Of a stretch of DNA of 64,000 nt, positions 1 through 8,452 are shown one piece after another. Position numbers and translations under genes: made by a program. The notes under the pieces were generated by a model. It did not search any database. It had not been told where the DNA came from and saw only the letters and a program-made list of their open reading frames with translations. The DNA comes from CAMDKS01 sp964402975. Lineage in GTDB: Bacteria > Bdellovibrionota_B > Oligoflexia > Oligoflexales > RGVZ01. The stretch covers positions 369,111 through 433,110 of the forward strand of contig CAYOEM010000001.1 in assembly GCA_964402975.1 (NCBI GenBank), written 5' to 3'. Within the stretch, counting starts at the first letter, position 1, and every line of letters begins with the position of its first letter.

Positions 1-1
1 A

Positions 2-481
2 CCTAACCTGACCATCAAGCTTCGCCAAGGCGGCGGGACCTCGTTTGCAAGCCCTTCCGTTTCAACCATCTACCTGACAAGACCTTATGGAACCTGGACT
101 CATGAGCTTGGTCATGCATTTGCTGGCTTAAGTGATACCTACTCAGGACGCACCGCTGGCGCTTGTATAAGCGGCCAACCAGCATCTCTTATGTGCTGGG
201 GCGCATACGGCCCAAGAACAGATGCTGAGAAGTGGAGCTCTCTATGGGCCGACGATGTAGCAGGCATTCAGGCCAATTACCGGAAGATTTTCGGCAGCCA
301 ATTGACACCACCGGAATGGGCTTCAACAGTCAACTCCGAGGCCACGCTCAACGTTGCTAGTCCCTGGCCTGGATATAGCTTAAGTATCAATGACGATGGA
401 ACAAGTCGGGTATCGATTGACAACTCACTTGAAACCTCTGTCATCGATACCGATCCTAATACGACAAGCCGAGACCTCTAA
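2..481 (+). CDS. M64-like zinc metalloprotease, C-terminal part (5' end outside window)
   Basis: The frame is open from the left window edge, so this is the 3' end of a longer gene and its first internal ATG (191) is not the true start. The translated part carries HELGHAFAGLSDTY (codons from about 101), a zinc-binding HExxH helix followed by a downstream Asp. This form resembles the M64 (IgA-peptidase-like) families more than the classical HExxHxxGxxH metzincins. Two cysteines and a tryptophan-rich segment follow, then a Ser/Thr/Asp-rich C-terminus. It is probably a secreted protease, but its signal peptide cannot be seen. It heads an island of secreted proteases (490-7588). The HExxH motif is directly visible; the M64 assignment is inference. 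Confidence 0.6.
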   Translation, partial: PNLTIKLRQGGGTSFASPSVSTIYLTRPYGTWTHELGHAFAGLSDTYSGRTAGACISGQPASLMCWGAYGPRTDAEKWSSLWADDVAGIQANYRKIFGSQLTPPEWASTVNSEATLNVASPWPGYSLSINDDGTSRVSIDNSLETSVIDTDPNTTSRDL

Positions 482-489
482 TCAGCTCA

Positions 490-1668
490 TCATAGCCCTG
501 CCCGCCTAGAAAGCCTCAGAGACTGGGATACCTCCAGATCTGAGGCTTTCTTTCGACCCCGAATTTTTACAAAAAGCTCGGGAGTTTGGGATGCCAGGTT
601 AAGATCTAAAACGTGGAATGAGCCATGTTCTTGTCCCTTGACGAAACTCGAGCAATTTTTCGAGCTTTCAAGCGACTCAGCTACACAAAATTCAACATTC
701 CGTATGGGTTCCGCACCTTGAACCCACAAGTCTCCGTGCTCACTGATGGCAGCAAAGATCGACCTGGCCGGCACACCTAAGGCCTTATGCATTGGCTCTT
801 GCAGTATCACGTCCTCTGGCTCTGCTCTGTACTGAGGACGACTGCTCCTGACATTTTTTTGAACCGTTTCAAGAAAGATCTTCATGTTGGTGGATGGCGC
901 CGTAGCGAAACCTTTGAATGTTTTATGTAAAGCCTTGGTAAAGTGGGAGCCATCACCGCTATATTGGGACATCTCCGACTTGGACGATGCAGACAACACC
1001 AGTATCTGGTCAGCTATTTGCGCGTAGTCTTTACCGCGGTAAGTGGACGGATTTGAGGGGCCATTGGGATCTTGGTCCCCCATTAATTCCCCCATAAATT
1101 GATCTGGCATAAAACGACCATCATCATTCATGGGTGAATAACTTGAATTATCGATTTTTGCGGAGCCATTGACGATTTGTCCGCTGTAACAAGCTTGAAC
1201 AATTACAACCAAACGCTTGAGCGGAACTCCGGCCCTCGCACTTTTGATGGCATCTGTGATCTGTTTTAACTTCAGCATTCTGCTGTAGGTCTGAAGACTA
1301 CCGTTTGGTGCACCATGGCTACTGAAGTACCAAAGGAGCGTACCGCCTTCGCCCACCTCTTTTGCTGCTTCGGCCGTCGTCTGAACGGCCTGCTCTGCAG
1401 TGACTTTCTGGCGCTCGACAATCCTGAAGTTATAACCCGCCTGAGGATCGGCCATGACGTCACGAATCATGGCGATATTTTTTGGGATGTGCTGCTCACC
1501 AGATCCCGACATCAAAACGGCCACGTTCTTACTACTACCACTTGCGGCAAATCCTTTTTGCGCGGCTGGTGGAGTATGATAATAGTCACACCCCGAAAGC
1601 AGCATGACACCAATCGTTAAATAGACAAACGTGAAGATGGGTTGCCTAACGACACATGTTAGCGACAT
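490..1668 (-). CDS. Caspase-like (clan CD, C14/C13-type) cysteine protease lipoprotein
   Basis: The ATG at 1668 is preferred over the longer frame from 1701 because AGAGGA lies just upstream and it begins a clean signal sequence. A lipobox LLSGC puts the lipidated Cys at about residue 27. The catalytic dyad of a caspase/metacaspase fold is visible: His at about 118 in YFSSHGAPNG and Cys at about 160 in VIVQACYSG, each after a hydrophobic beta strand. It is about 392 aa. Known family: clan CD proteases cleaving after Arg/Lys or Asp. Substrate and role here are unknown. A membrane-tethered extracytoplasmic protease is the best inference. The last 40 bp overlap the terminator hairpin of the convergent upstream gene. 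Confidence 0.75.
   Translation of the reverse strand: MSLTCVVRQPIFTFVYLTIGVMLLSGCDYYHTPPAAQKGFAASGSSKNVAVLMSGSGEQHIPKNIAMIRDVMADPQAGYNFRIVERQKVTAEQAVQTTAEAAKEVGEGGTLLWYFSSHGAPNGSLQTYSRMLKLKQITDAIKSARAGVPLKRLVVIVQACYSGQIVNGSAKIDNSSYSPMNDDGRFMPDQFMGELMGDQDPNGPSNPSTYRGKDYAQIADQILVLSASSKSEMSQYSGDGSHFTKALHKTFKGFATAPSTNMKIFLETVQKNVRSSRPQYRAEPEDVILQEPMHKALGVPARSIFAAISEHGDLWVQGAEPIRNVEFCVAESLESSKNCSSFVKGQEHGSFHVLDLNLASQTPELFVKIRGRKKASDLEVSQSLRLSRRAGL
509..554 (+). terminator. Hairpin downstream of the M64-like gene
   Basis: GAAAGCCTCAGA (509-520) pairs with TCTGAGGCTTTC (539-550) as a perfect 12-bp stem, followed only by a short pyrimidine run. It can serve as terminator for the plus-strand gene ending at 481. 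It lies inside the last codons of the convergent caspase-like gene, so those residues may be constrained by RNA structure. The U-tract is weak. Confidence 0.45.
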
Positions 1669-1820
1669 ATAAGTTCCTCTAATAAGTTTTTTCGCCACCA
1701 ATTACGGCGGCAGCTATCGGCAAATATTGCGCCGATTTTTAGAGAATGAGCTAACGTTTTGTTCTGGTGATTTAATTTGTCGCGAATTAATCACAAAAAT
1801 ATTTTGCAGAATTTTCAAAC

Positions 1821-1870
1821 AAAAAATCGGCGTTAAAACCATAAGAAGATCTTAGGTCTCAACGCCGATT
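1821..1870 (-). terminator. Rho-independent terminator of the papain-like gene
   Basis: On the minus strand AATCGGCGTT (1870-1861) pairs with AACGCCGATT (1834-1825), and the stem runs into a T6 tract (1826-1821). It lies 12 bp past the stop of the gene at 1882. The long loop contains a smaller palindrome (TAAGAAGATCTTA). Confidence 0.8.
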
Positions 1871-1881
1871 GAACCGCAATT

Positions 1882-2928
1882 TTACTTGGTACTTACACGC
1901 ACCATTTGCGTCCAGGTTCCGCAGTCATTGTGTGTCGTCACAATGATGTCGGCAGTTTTTGAGTCGAGTAAACGAATGGGCCCACGATGCTCTATCGTCT
2001 CGCCGCCCTTTCTCCAAGTATAGTCGAGCCTAGCCAGTTCCAGACCAGCCGCCCTCACTGGTTCAAGACGACTTTTCACTTTAACGGATTTTGGTAGACC
2101 AAAGTCAGGTGGAGTGCAAACGTGGTCGGCAGGTACTACAAACGACATATGACGACCAAGGTTATTACAGCCAAGTGGTGTCTTTACATAGCCTTCACCA
2201 CCCCACTTTGTGCCCCAGCTGTTTTTAACCAAAAATTTGTACTGGGTGTCTTTTTCTTGAGTTGGTGCCGGTGAAGCGACTGCCTCGTATCCTGCAAGTG
2301 TGACGGCATGGTTAATTTGTGAGTTAGAACAACGATCAATGGCACCGCCCCCAACTCCTCGCCAGTTGCCGTTCGCGGCAACTGTAACCCAAAGACCGCC
2401 AAATTCGTTGAGAGCTTTTCGGGCCTCATCAACGGTAGGCTTTCGATCAGGTGCGCCGATATTTCCCCACTGAAGTGCTTTGGTGGCAGCTGGTATTTTC
2501 TTGCATGAAAGATTTCTTGCTTGGTACGGGAAATTCTCTTCAAGACCAATGCCGTTTTTAACCATGTAATTAAATGGCTGCCATCCGCCGCTACATCCGC
2601 TCGCGCTGCGGTCACAAGAAACCAGCTCTTGCTCAGAAAGATCAAAGGTTCCCGATGATGACTTAAGTACGGCTGACTCCATGACAGCTGCCCCTGCAAA
2701 CGCCCAACATGAACCGCATGATCCTTGATTTTTGACACCAGTAATAAGACCTTCTTCGCGTAGATCAAGTTTTTCCGGCAATTCGTAAGCTCCAGAAGGC
2801 CACGATAAAAATGGAACCCCATATTGAGCATCGGGAGGAACAATCAAACCCGTCGCATATTCCTCGGCCATCGACAGATCTGTCGATAGAAAGACGCCCA
2901 TTAGCAAAATATTTAAAAGCCTCTTCAT
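1882..2928 (-). CDS. Secreted papain-like (C1A) cysteine protease
   Basis: The ATG at 2928, after a G5 run, begins a signal peptide (MKRLLNILLMGVFLS) and is preferred to the TTG at 2943. The C1A catalytic set is complete: oxyanion Gln at about 68 and Cys at about 74 in NQGSCGSCWAF, His at about 207 in INHAVTLAGY, Asn at about 236 in KNSWGTKWGGEGY. Several more Cys suggest disulfides (CDRSASGCSGG). The stretch before the catalytic domain is only about 40 residues, too short for a full I29 inhibitory prodomain. About 85 extra C-terminal residues, rich in beta strands with one Cys pair, follow the domain and may be an accessory Ig-like domain. Secreted endopeptidase; its terminator lies just downstream. 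Confidence 0.9.
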   Translation of the reverse strand: MKRLLNILLMGVFLSTDLSMAEEYATGLIVPPDAQYGVPFLSWPSGAYELPEKLDLREEGLITGVKNQGSCGSCWAFAGAAVMESAVLKSSSGTFDLSEQELVSCDRSASGCSGGWQPFNYMVKNGIGLEENFPYQARNLSCKKIPAATKALQWGNIGAPDRKPTVDEARKALNEFGGLWVTVAANGNWRGVGGGAIDRCSNSQINHAVTLAGYEAVASPAPTQEKDTQYKFLVKNSWGTKWGGEGYVKTPLGCNNLGRHMSFVVPADHVCTPPDFGLPKSVKVKSRLEPVRAAGLELARLDYTWRKGGETIEHRGPIRLLDSKTADIIVTTHNDCGTWTQMVRVSTK

Positions 2929-3208
2929 GATGAAAACCCCCAAAAAAAATTATGTATAAGGCAAGCTAACAGTCCCACTAAGCTTTCAACTAATCATCTC
3001 GCCTAATAGCAATTTATCATTCGAAAATCTTATTGAAAGAATGCCGGGTAGGTAGAATCTTTATTTTGATGTCAAATTTTTCTACACGTGACGTCAACTT
3101 CAAGATACCTAACTCCTTAAAAGCCAATTCAAATGCTCATGACTGTTGGATCAGATCTTGCTCTCTCCTGATCGTTCATCCACTCGCACTTAATTATATG
3201 ATTTGCTT

Positions 3209-4519
3209 ATGATTCAAATTCTAAGACAATGTAAGCTTACTGCATGGGGTGATGTGCGATGGCGCATCATTGTCGGTCTATTTTTTGTTTGGTTTGCCTG
3301 CACAGTTACTTTTCCCACAGCAGCGTTTTCCCAGAGCCTACTGCCCAAGGGCATTTTTGGGGTGTCAGTGGGTCAGCGCCAGTACTGCGACTCTCAATTC
3401 TACCTAGACGACAACGGAACCAAAAGCAACTTCGGAAGCCGCTTCAATACGGATTTCGTTGGACCAAAAATGGCGAACGGCCAACTTGGCGACGAGTTCA
3501 AAAAACTTTACGACGGCGTTGCATCGATGACAGACAAGACGATTGCCGATCAGCTTGACTTTGGTCGGCTACGGGGGAAGGTCGATGTTGACATCAAAGC
3601 AACCTTTCTCGGTCTCGGCTACGGGGCGTCAAAACGATTTTTTTTGTACGGTGGTTTCCCGATTGTTGATGCGTCTGTAAGATCAAATCTCACGTTTGAA
3701 GAAGGAAACAATGCCATCAACGGCAAGTCGCAACTGCAGTCATCTATCTACTCAAGTATTTACCGAAGCTTGAAAGACCAGGTTCGACTCGATATGGCAA
3801 AAATCAAGAAAACGTTGGAGGTTGACCTGGCATATAAGCCGGTCGATAGCTGGCATTACAAGGGCCCCAGTGACGTAATCCTGGGCGGAAAATACCGTCT
3901 ATTTGGATCCCTCAGCGGAGATACGGGCGCCTACTTAGACTCTGGTTTGAGAGCCCTTATTCCGGTCGGTCACAGCGATGACCCTGATCACCTTATCGAT
4001 ATTCCTATCAGTAAGGGTCACTATCAGCTAAGTCCCAGTCTCAATTTGGCGCTAGCCTCGAGATTTCTTAAAGCGGAGATTGAATCCGCCTATGGGTTCG
4101 GTATTCCGTTGACTACGAAAAGGCGTCTGCCCATCAAGGATGAAAAGCTTGTTGCCGCTGATCGCAAGGTCAGCGTTAGTCTAGATCCGGGCGATGAGCT
4201 TAGCGTCAGGGGACAGCTGGGGTCAAATTTCCGCGTCCTAAACGCCCATATCGCCCGGTCGATGACACGTACATTCAAGGATAAATACTCGGGCTCTGCG
4301 GACGGCAATTATGATGCTCTGGCCGCTGATTCAAACAGGGAGGCTTTGACACAGGAAATCGGCCTATCGGCTTCGACTGTGGGAGCTTTTAAGTCGGGGG
4401 CATTTTTTGCGCCCGTCTTGATGAGCTTGACGGCTACTCAAACCATCGCGGGAAAGAATACGGCAACGCTAAACTGGTATGAGCTCTCTCTAACCACGTT
4501 TCTCGGATCTCGAGGCTAA
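3209..4519 (+). CDS. Putative outer-membrane beta-barrel protein, function unknown
   Basis: An N-terminal signal peptide with a long hydrophobic stretch ends at about FSQ-SLLPKG. The mature part has many short alternating-hydrophobic strands separated by Gly/Asp/Ser turns, as in outer-membrane barrels, including GKYRLFGSLSGDTGAYLDSG and a C-terminal LNWYELSLTTFLGS. I recognise no specific family. The ATG at 3209 is chosen over an in-frame TTG at 3203; neither has a strong ribosome-binding site. The 265-bp upstream region is AT-rich and could hold its promoter. It is convergent with the vWA lipoprotein (18-bp gap). Length about 436 aa. Barrel nature is inferred from sequence texture only. Confidence 0.6.
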   Translation: MIQILRQCKLTAWGDVRWRIIVGLFFVWFACTVTFPTAAFSQSLLPKGIFGVSVGQRQYCDSQFYLDDNGTKSNFGSRFNTDFVGPKMANGQLGDEFKKLYDGVASMTDKTIADQLDFGRLRGKVDVDIKATFLGLGYGASKRFFLYGGFPIVDASVRSNLTFEEGNNAINGKSQLQSSIYSSIYRSLKDQVRLDMAKIKKTLEVDLAYKPVDSWHYKGPSDVILGGKYRLFGSLSGDTGAYLDSGLRALIPVGHSDDPDHLIDIPISKGHYQLSPSLNLALASRFLKAEIESAYGFGIPLTTKRRLPIKDEKLVAADRKVSVSLDPGDELSVRGQLGSNFRVLNAHIARSMTRTFKDKYSGSADGNYDALAADSNREALTQEIGLSASTVGAFKSGAFFAPVLMSLTATQTIAGKNTATLNWYELSLTTFLGSRG

Positions 4520-4536
4520 ACTTCGCAGCCAGAGTA

Positions 4537-5685
4537 TTACTCGTACTTTATTTCAATTTCCACCTGCTTTGTGGAATCCAGACCCTGCACCGTCACCTTG
4601 GATGATTCGGCATTAAACTGATAATTCGTCGTGGCGACGCCGTCCACTGTGACGCTTGTGATCTTCTTGGCCGTGGCTGGTACGAAAAATTCTGGCTCAA
4701 GCTTATCCACAGGGTCGGTAATTAACTTATTGATCATGGAGTTAAAGTTACTCTCTGTTTGAATATTAAAAAACGTCCCACCCAAGTGCTGCACAACTGC
4801 CTGGTAAGTCAGAGTATCACTTGGAGTATCCTTCGTACCCATCGGGGGAGCAATGGCATGAAACTTCACCGCAGCTACTTTACTGTTTTGCTGAACAGCA
4901 CCTTTCAGCCGATCTGCTGTAGCCCCTGGATTAGCAACATTACCGCGCGTATCGGGGGCACTGCAGCCCTCTTGCTCGTCAGATATGAAAATGACGTTGA
5001 CTGCCGAATTGTCTCGAAACAAAGGTTTGCCGACATTTCGCTGAAGCAGCTGCTCCACTGCCAATAGACCTGGCTCACATTTAACCGGATGAAAAGAGCT
5101 TTGGAGCGCTGCGGTAAAGCACCTAATGCCAGCTCCATTCGTCGCAAATGGCTCAAACCAACCAGACTCACAAGGCGGGGTCAGGTAGGCGAGATTTTGC
5201 TTAAGGGGTAATCCGGGGCACTTTTTAAAAGCATCATAGGACGCTTTATCAACAAACGACAAAAAACCAGGCTCTTTATTAATACATGAACCATAGCCCT
5301 TAATGTCGGAATGCACGGTCAAGGATGCCGCCGTCGGGTTTGAGGCCGCCATAGTGGTCATAACCGCTAGCTTCGTGGAATCAGGGAACGTTTCCTTTCG
5401 AATCGCCATCAAACCTCGGCTGACCTGCGCCGCATTATCCGCCATGGATACCGAGTTATCCAAAACAAATAGAAAATCAGCCACAGCTGGCTTTACACCC
5501 TGCCCATAACGAACTTTGATTGAGTTGGGATTACCGTCAGATGAGGGAGGATCTTTGAGGGGCTTGGGCTTTTTCGGGCCACCCGGTTTACGAACTACAC
5601 CCGATGAGCCGTTGAAGGACGCGTCAGAGCAGGATCCAAAAAAACCTGCAGCTAAAAACCCTGTTAACACGAAATGCTTAAGCAT
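4537..5685 (-). CDS. von Willebrand A-domain lipoprotein with shared CSDASF-type head
   Basis: The lipobox FFGSC places the lipidated Cys at residue 19. Ser at +2 predicts outer-membrane sorting under the classical Lol rule. The next residues, SDASFNGSS then a Lys/Pro linker (about 28-50), match the head of three other lipoproteins in this window. A vWA domain follows with MIDAS DNSVS (Asp76, Ser78, Ser80) and a downstream SDEQEG strand; several Cys are present. The C-terminal about 80 residues look like a small beta domain. vWA domains bind protein ligands through a metal. Partner unknown; adhesion or complex assembly is inference. It is divergent from the C25 protease gene. Confidence 0.8.
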   Translation of the reverse strand: MLKHFVLTGFLAAGFFGSCSDASFNGSSGVVRKPGGPKKPKPLKDPPSSDGNPNSIKVRYGQGVKPAVADFLFVLDNSVSMADNAAQVSRGLMAIRKETFPDSTKLAVMTTMAASNPTAASLTVHSDIKGYGSCINKEPGFLSFVDKASYDAFKKCPGLPLKQNLAYLTPPCESGWFEPFATNGAGIRCFTAALQSSFHPVKCEPGLLAVEQLLQRNVGKPLFRDNSAVNVIFISDEQEGCSAPDTRGNVANPGATADRLKGAVQQNSKVAAVKFHAIAPPMGTKDTPSDTLTYQAVVQHLGGTFFNIQTESNFNSMINKLITDPVDKLEPEFFVPATAKKITSVTVDGVATTNYQFNAESSKVTVQGLDSTKQVEIEIKYE

Positions 5686-5902
5686 GACTCGTCCTCCGCT
5701 TTGACCTTTATCGTCACTAGGCTTGGTTTACTTTACGATAATATCTGAAGGCCTAAAAACCTATTATTTTCGGACGGTTAGCAGGATGCATCGAATTCTA
5801 ATTTCATGCGCCTTGAAGTATGATGTTTGAAAAGAATTTCTGATTAGTCATTCATAACAAAAACCTCCTAAGCTTTCTTATCGTTTCGTCAAAGGAGATC
5901 TT

Positions 5903-7588
5903 ATGAAAAGCTTTCTGTCGTGGCTGTTTTTCTTATCGTTCGTTTTACTTATGAGCGTTTTTAGCGGCCGCCTAAGTGCAGCCACAGTTGAGTCAGAAGC
6001 TGAATCTGTGAAATTGATCAATATAAAGATCGATAACTCCACTTTTGCTGACGAACTTGAAACGATCCAAAAAAACGGCGTGACCTATCTGAAATGGGGT
6101 CAGGCCGAACATATCAGCCAAGGCGACGCTGGCAAACCGGACATCCCAGCACTCCACAGACTTATTGTGGTTGATCCTAGCAAGGTCTACGAAACAATTT
6201 TAACGATTGATTCAACTTCAACACTCGATGATGTTGTACTTTATCCAGTACAACCCGATGTGCCAGAAGGATCATCATCTCCGAAATTTGCCCTCGATAA
6301 AAAAGCTTATTCGCGGAACAAAAATTTTGGTGCGCCATGGGTGGAAATGGGCAAAATCCAAACGATGGGACGCTTTTCTGTTCTGCCTATAAAGATAAAT
6401 TTAGCCCAATATAACCCTCGCAAAAAACAACTTCGCTATGTTAATGCCTTAAAAATCACAATTACTTCAAAAGATGCGCTTTTAACTGCAGATGCAAGAT
6501 CTATTAACTCTAGTCAATTAACCGCCCTTGAGCGTCTAACGTTAAACGGCGAGTCAGTTACCGCAGATCTATCCATGCCAAGAAAAAACGGCACTTATCT
6601 GGTACTCACCTCTGAAGATCTTCTACCCCTCGCGAAAACCTTTGCCGAACGACACCACGAGAACGGCGTGACGGTTTATTATGAAACCATCAAGCCAGCA
6701 ACACGCTCCTCCGCCATAAAAGACATCATTCAAAGCTATTACAAGACACAAAATCTCGAGGCCGTCCTTATCTTTGGAGATGAAACAAAAGTTCCGCTCC
6801 ACAGCTGGGGCGGAACGCCTGGCGACTCTTTCTACACCATGGTCGACGGAGATGACGGTTTGGCTGATATTTTGATAGGACGAGTTCCGGCCTCAACCAT
6901 GACGGAGGCTGACGTATTTGTTCAAAAGACCTCAGCCTATGAGGCTGGCATCAGGAGTGGCGTCTCAAAAACGAAAAACATTATGCTAGTAGCCCACAAG
7001 GAAAATTACCCGGGCAAATACACGGCCAACTTGGAGGGAGTTCGGACTGATCCCAATTTAAAGAACCTTGAATTTTCGATCCAATACGGCGGACGAGGCG
7101 CAAAGAATCAAAGTGTCATTGATCTGACCGAGCAAAATTTCTCAGTAATAAACTACCGTGGTCACGGCAGCTCCCAGTCATGGTCGGGCTGGGGCTCTGA
7201 TGGTTCATCGTTTGGAGCAGCGCAAATAAGTTCTCTAAGAAACTCTGATGATAAACTAGCTGTTTTTTTCAATATCGCGTGTAGCAACGGTGCGATTCAA
7301 TCGAGCTCGAAATCAATGGCAGAGAGGCTTCTTTGGCCTCAGGGGGACAACCCCAATCGTGGTGCTATCGCCGTGCTGGCGGCAACAGAGCCGTCCTTGA
7401 CCGCAGTGAATCACAAATACAACAGACACTTGTTCACCCATCTTCAGGCCACAGCGTCGGCCTCGGTTGGTCTTGTGAATATGCTTGCTGCGAATCAGTT
7501 GGTCCGCGACGCAGGAGGCAGCGTTCCATCGAACAACAAAATGTATATTTTGTTTGGCGATCCGCTGCTCGCCTTTAAACACGACTAG
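5903..7588 (+). CDS. Gingipain-type (peptidase C25) secreted cysteine protease
   Basis: A strong ribosome-binding site (AAAGGAGATCTT) precedes the ATG. A signal peptide (about 1-27, ending LSA) leads into an N-terminal beta-rich propeptide region, then the C25 caspase-like domain: YLVLTSEDLLPLAKTFAE, VLIFGDETKVPLHSW, DGLADILIGRVPAST. The catalytic pair is His421 in NYRGHGSS and Cys460 in FNIACSNG. It ends shortly after GDPLLAF with no Ig or sorting domain, unlike full-length gingipains. C25 enzymes cleave after Arg or Lys and mature by propeptide cleavage. Destination (periplasm or exterior) is uncertain. It lies between two lipoproteins of the shared-head family. Confidence 0.9.
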   Translation: MKSFLSWLFFLSFVLLMSVFSGRLSAATVESEAESVKLINIKIDNSTFADELETIQKNGVTYLKWGQAEHISQGDAGKPDIPALHRLIVVDPSKVYETILTIDSTSTLDDVVLYPVQPDVPEGSSSPKFALDKKAYSRNKNFGAPWVEMGKIQTMGRFSVLPIKINLAQYNPRKKQLRYVNALKITITSKDALLTADARSINSSQLTALERLTLNGESVTADLSMPRKNGTYLVLTSEDLLPLAKTFAERHHENGVTVYYETIKPATRSSAIKDIIQSYYKTQNLEAVLIFGDETKVPLHSWGGTPGDSFYTMVDGDDGLADILIGRVPASTMTEADVFVQKTSAYEAGIRSGVSKTKNIMLVAHKENYPGKYTANLEGVRTDPNLKNLEFSIQYGGRGAKNQSVIDLTEQNFSVINYRGHGSSQSWSGWGSDGSSFGAAQISSLRNSDDKLAVFFNIACSNGAIQSSSKSMAERLLWPQGDNPNRGAIAVLAATEPSLTAVNHKYNRHLFTHLQATASASVGLVNMLAANQLVRDAGGSVPSNNKMYILFGDPLLAFKHD

Positions 7589-7602
7589 GACTGACGAGCC
7601 AG

Positions 7603-8226
7603 CTACTTGCAGTTTATAGTTTGGGTCTTTGGAACACAGACCGCTTTAAGCTTGCCCTTGCACGTCAAGCCGAGCATCCTGTTGTTGCTTTTCGTAGCTT
7701 TATAGACATTAAATGAACCCGTGATGGTTGAGAAATCCGTGACAGTTGTCACATCTTGCCCTTCCCACATTCCAATGAAGTTGTCATGTGGTGAAAAATA
7801 TTTTCCGGAGTTAGTCACTTGGCCCGTTTTATAGCCTTTGAATCTACATACAGTATTCGCCGTCTTCGGATCATTGTGAACTGAGCCGTTACCGTAGTAC
7901 TGATTACTTAATTTAGCTCCACAAATTCCATTTACGATATTTACTAGATTTTGCGGCCCATTGATTGACTCGGTTGCGTTCGGATCTGACTCCATGCTGT
8001 TTGGGTCACACTTCAATTCTTTACCGCCATCATCCGTAATAACCTGATTACTGTCAGGAGTGACTGGCTTATCTTCTTTTAAAGGAATATCGGCATTTGG
8101 ACCGGTTTTTATTGGAGGCTTTGGCTTCACGACGCGCTGTGTTCCCGAATCGCCAGAGAACTCCTGGGACGAGCACGCCTGAAGAGCAATCATTAAGATA
8201 AAAGGTATGGTAAGGATCAATTTCAT
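7603..8226 (-). CDS. Cys-containing lipoprotein of the shared-head family
   Basis: The start at ATG 8226 gives a compact lipoprotein signal with Cys at residue 18 (ALQAC); an ATG 18 bp upstream is possible, and neither has a clear ribosome-binding site. The head SSQEFSGDSGTQ plus a Lys/Pro linker matches the family at 4537, 8453 and 19332, and VITDDGG after the linker closely matches VVTDDGG of the 19332 protein. The C-terminal about 140 residues contain several Cys (CDPN, ICGAK, VCRFKGY, TCKGK, VCVPK, INCK), so a small disulfide-bonded domain is likely. The VCRFKGY segment recalls scavenger-receptor-like modules only faintly. Function unknown; probably an outer-membrane lipoprotein. Confidence 0.7.
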   Translation of the reverse strand: MKLILTIPFILMIALQACSSQEFSGDSGTQRVVKPKPPIKTGPNADIPLKEDKPVTPDSNQVITDDGGKELKCDPNSMESDPNATESINGPQNLVNIVNGICGAKLSNQYYGNGSVHNDPKTANTVCRFKGYKTGQVTNSGKYFSPHDNFIGMWEGQDVTTVTDFSTITGSFNVYKATKSNNRMLGLTCKGKLKAVCVPKTQTINCK

Positions 8227-8452
8227 GTGTGTACTGTCGGCCATTCAAACATAGATCTTGAATAACTCTTAAAATCGGAACTATTACTGAAGGTTGCTGG
8301 CCATCAAAAAAATTCGGATTTTTTCCCGGTTTTAGCCACATATAAATCCCGATTATCTCTAGACTTACACGGTTTTGTTAAATTTTAGACCGCTAAGGCC
8401 CGATATGACGCTTATGGATTAATGTCGTCATCCTTGCGGAGGGTCCTGAGCC

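Noticed and set aside
191..481. A separate small gene starting at the ATG at 191
   Set aside because: The frame is open to the window edge and contains HELGH upstream of this ATG, so it is the end of a longer gene.
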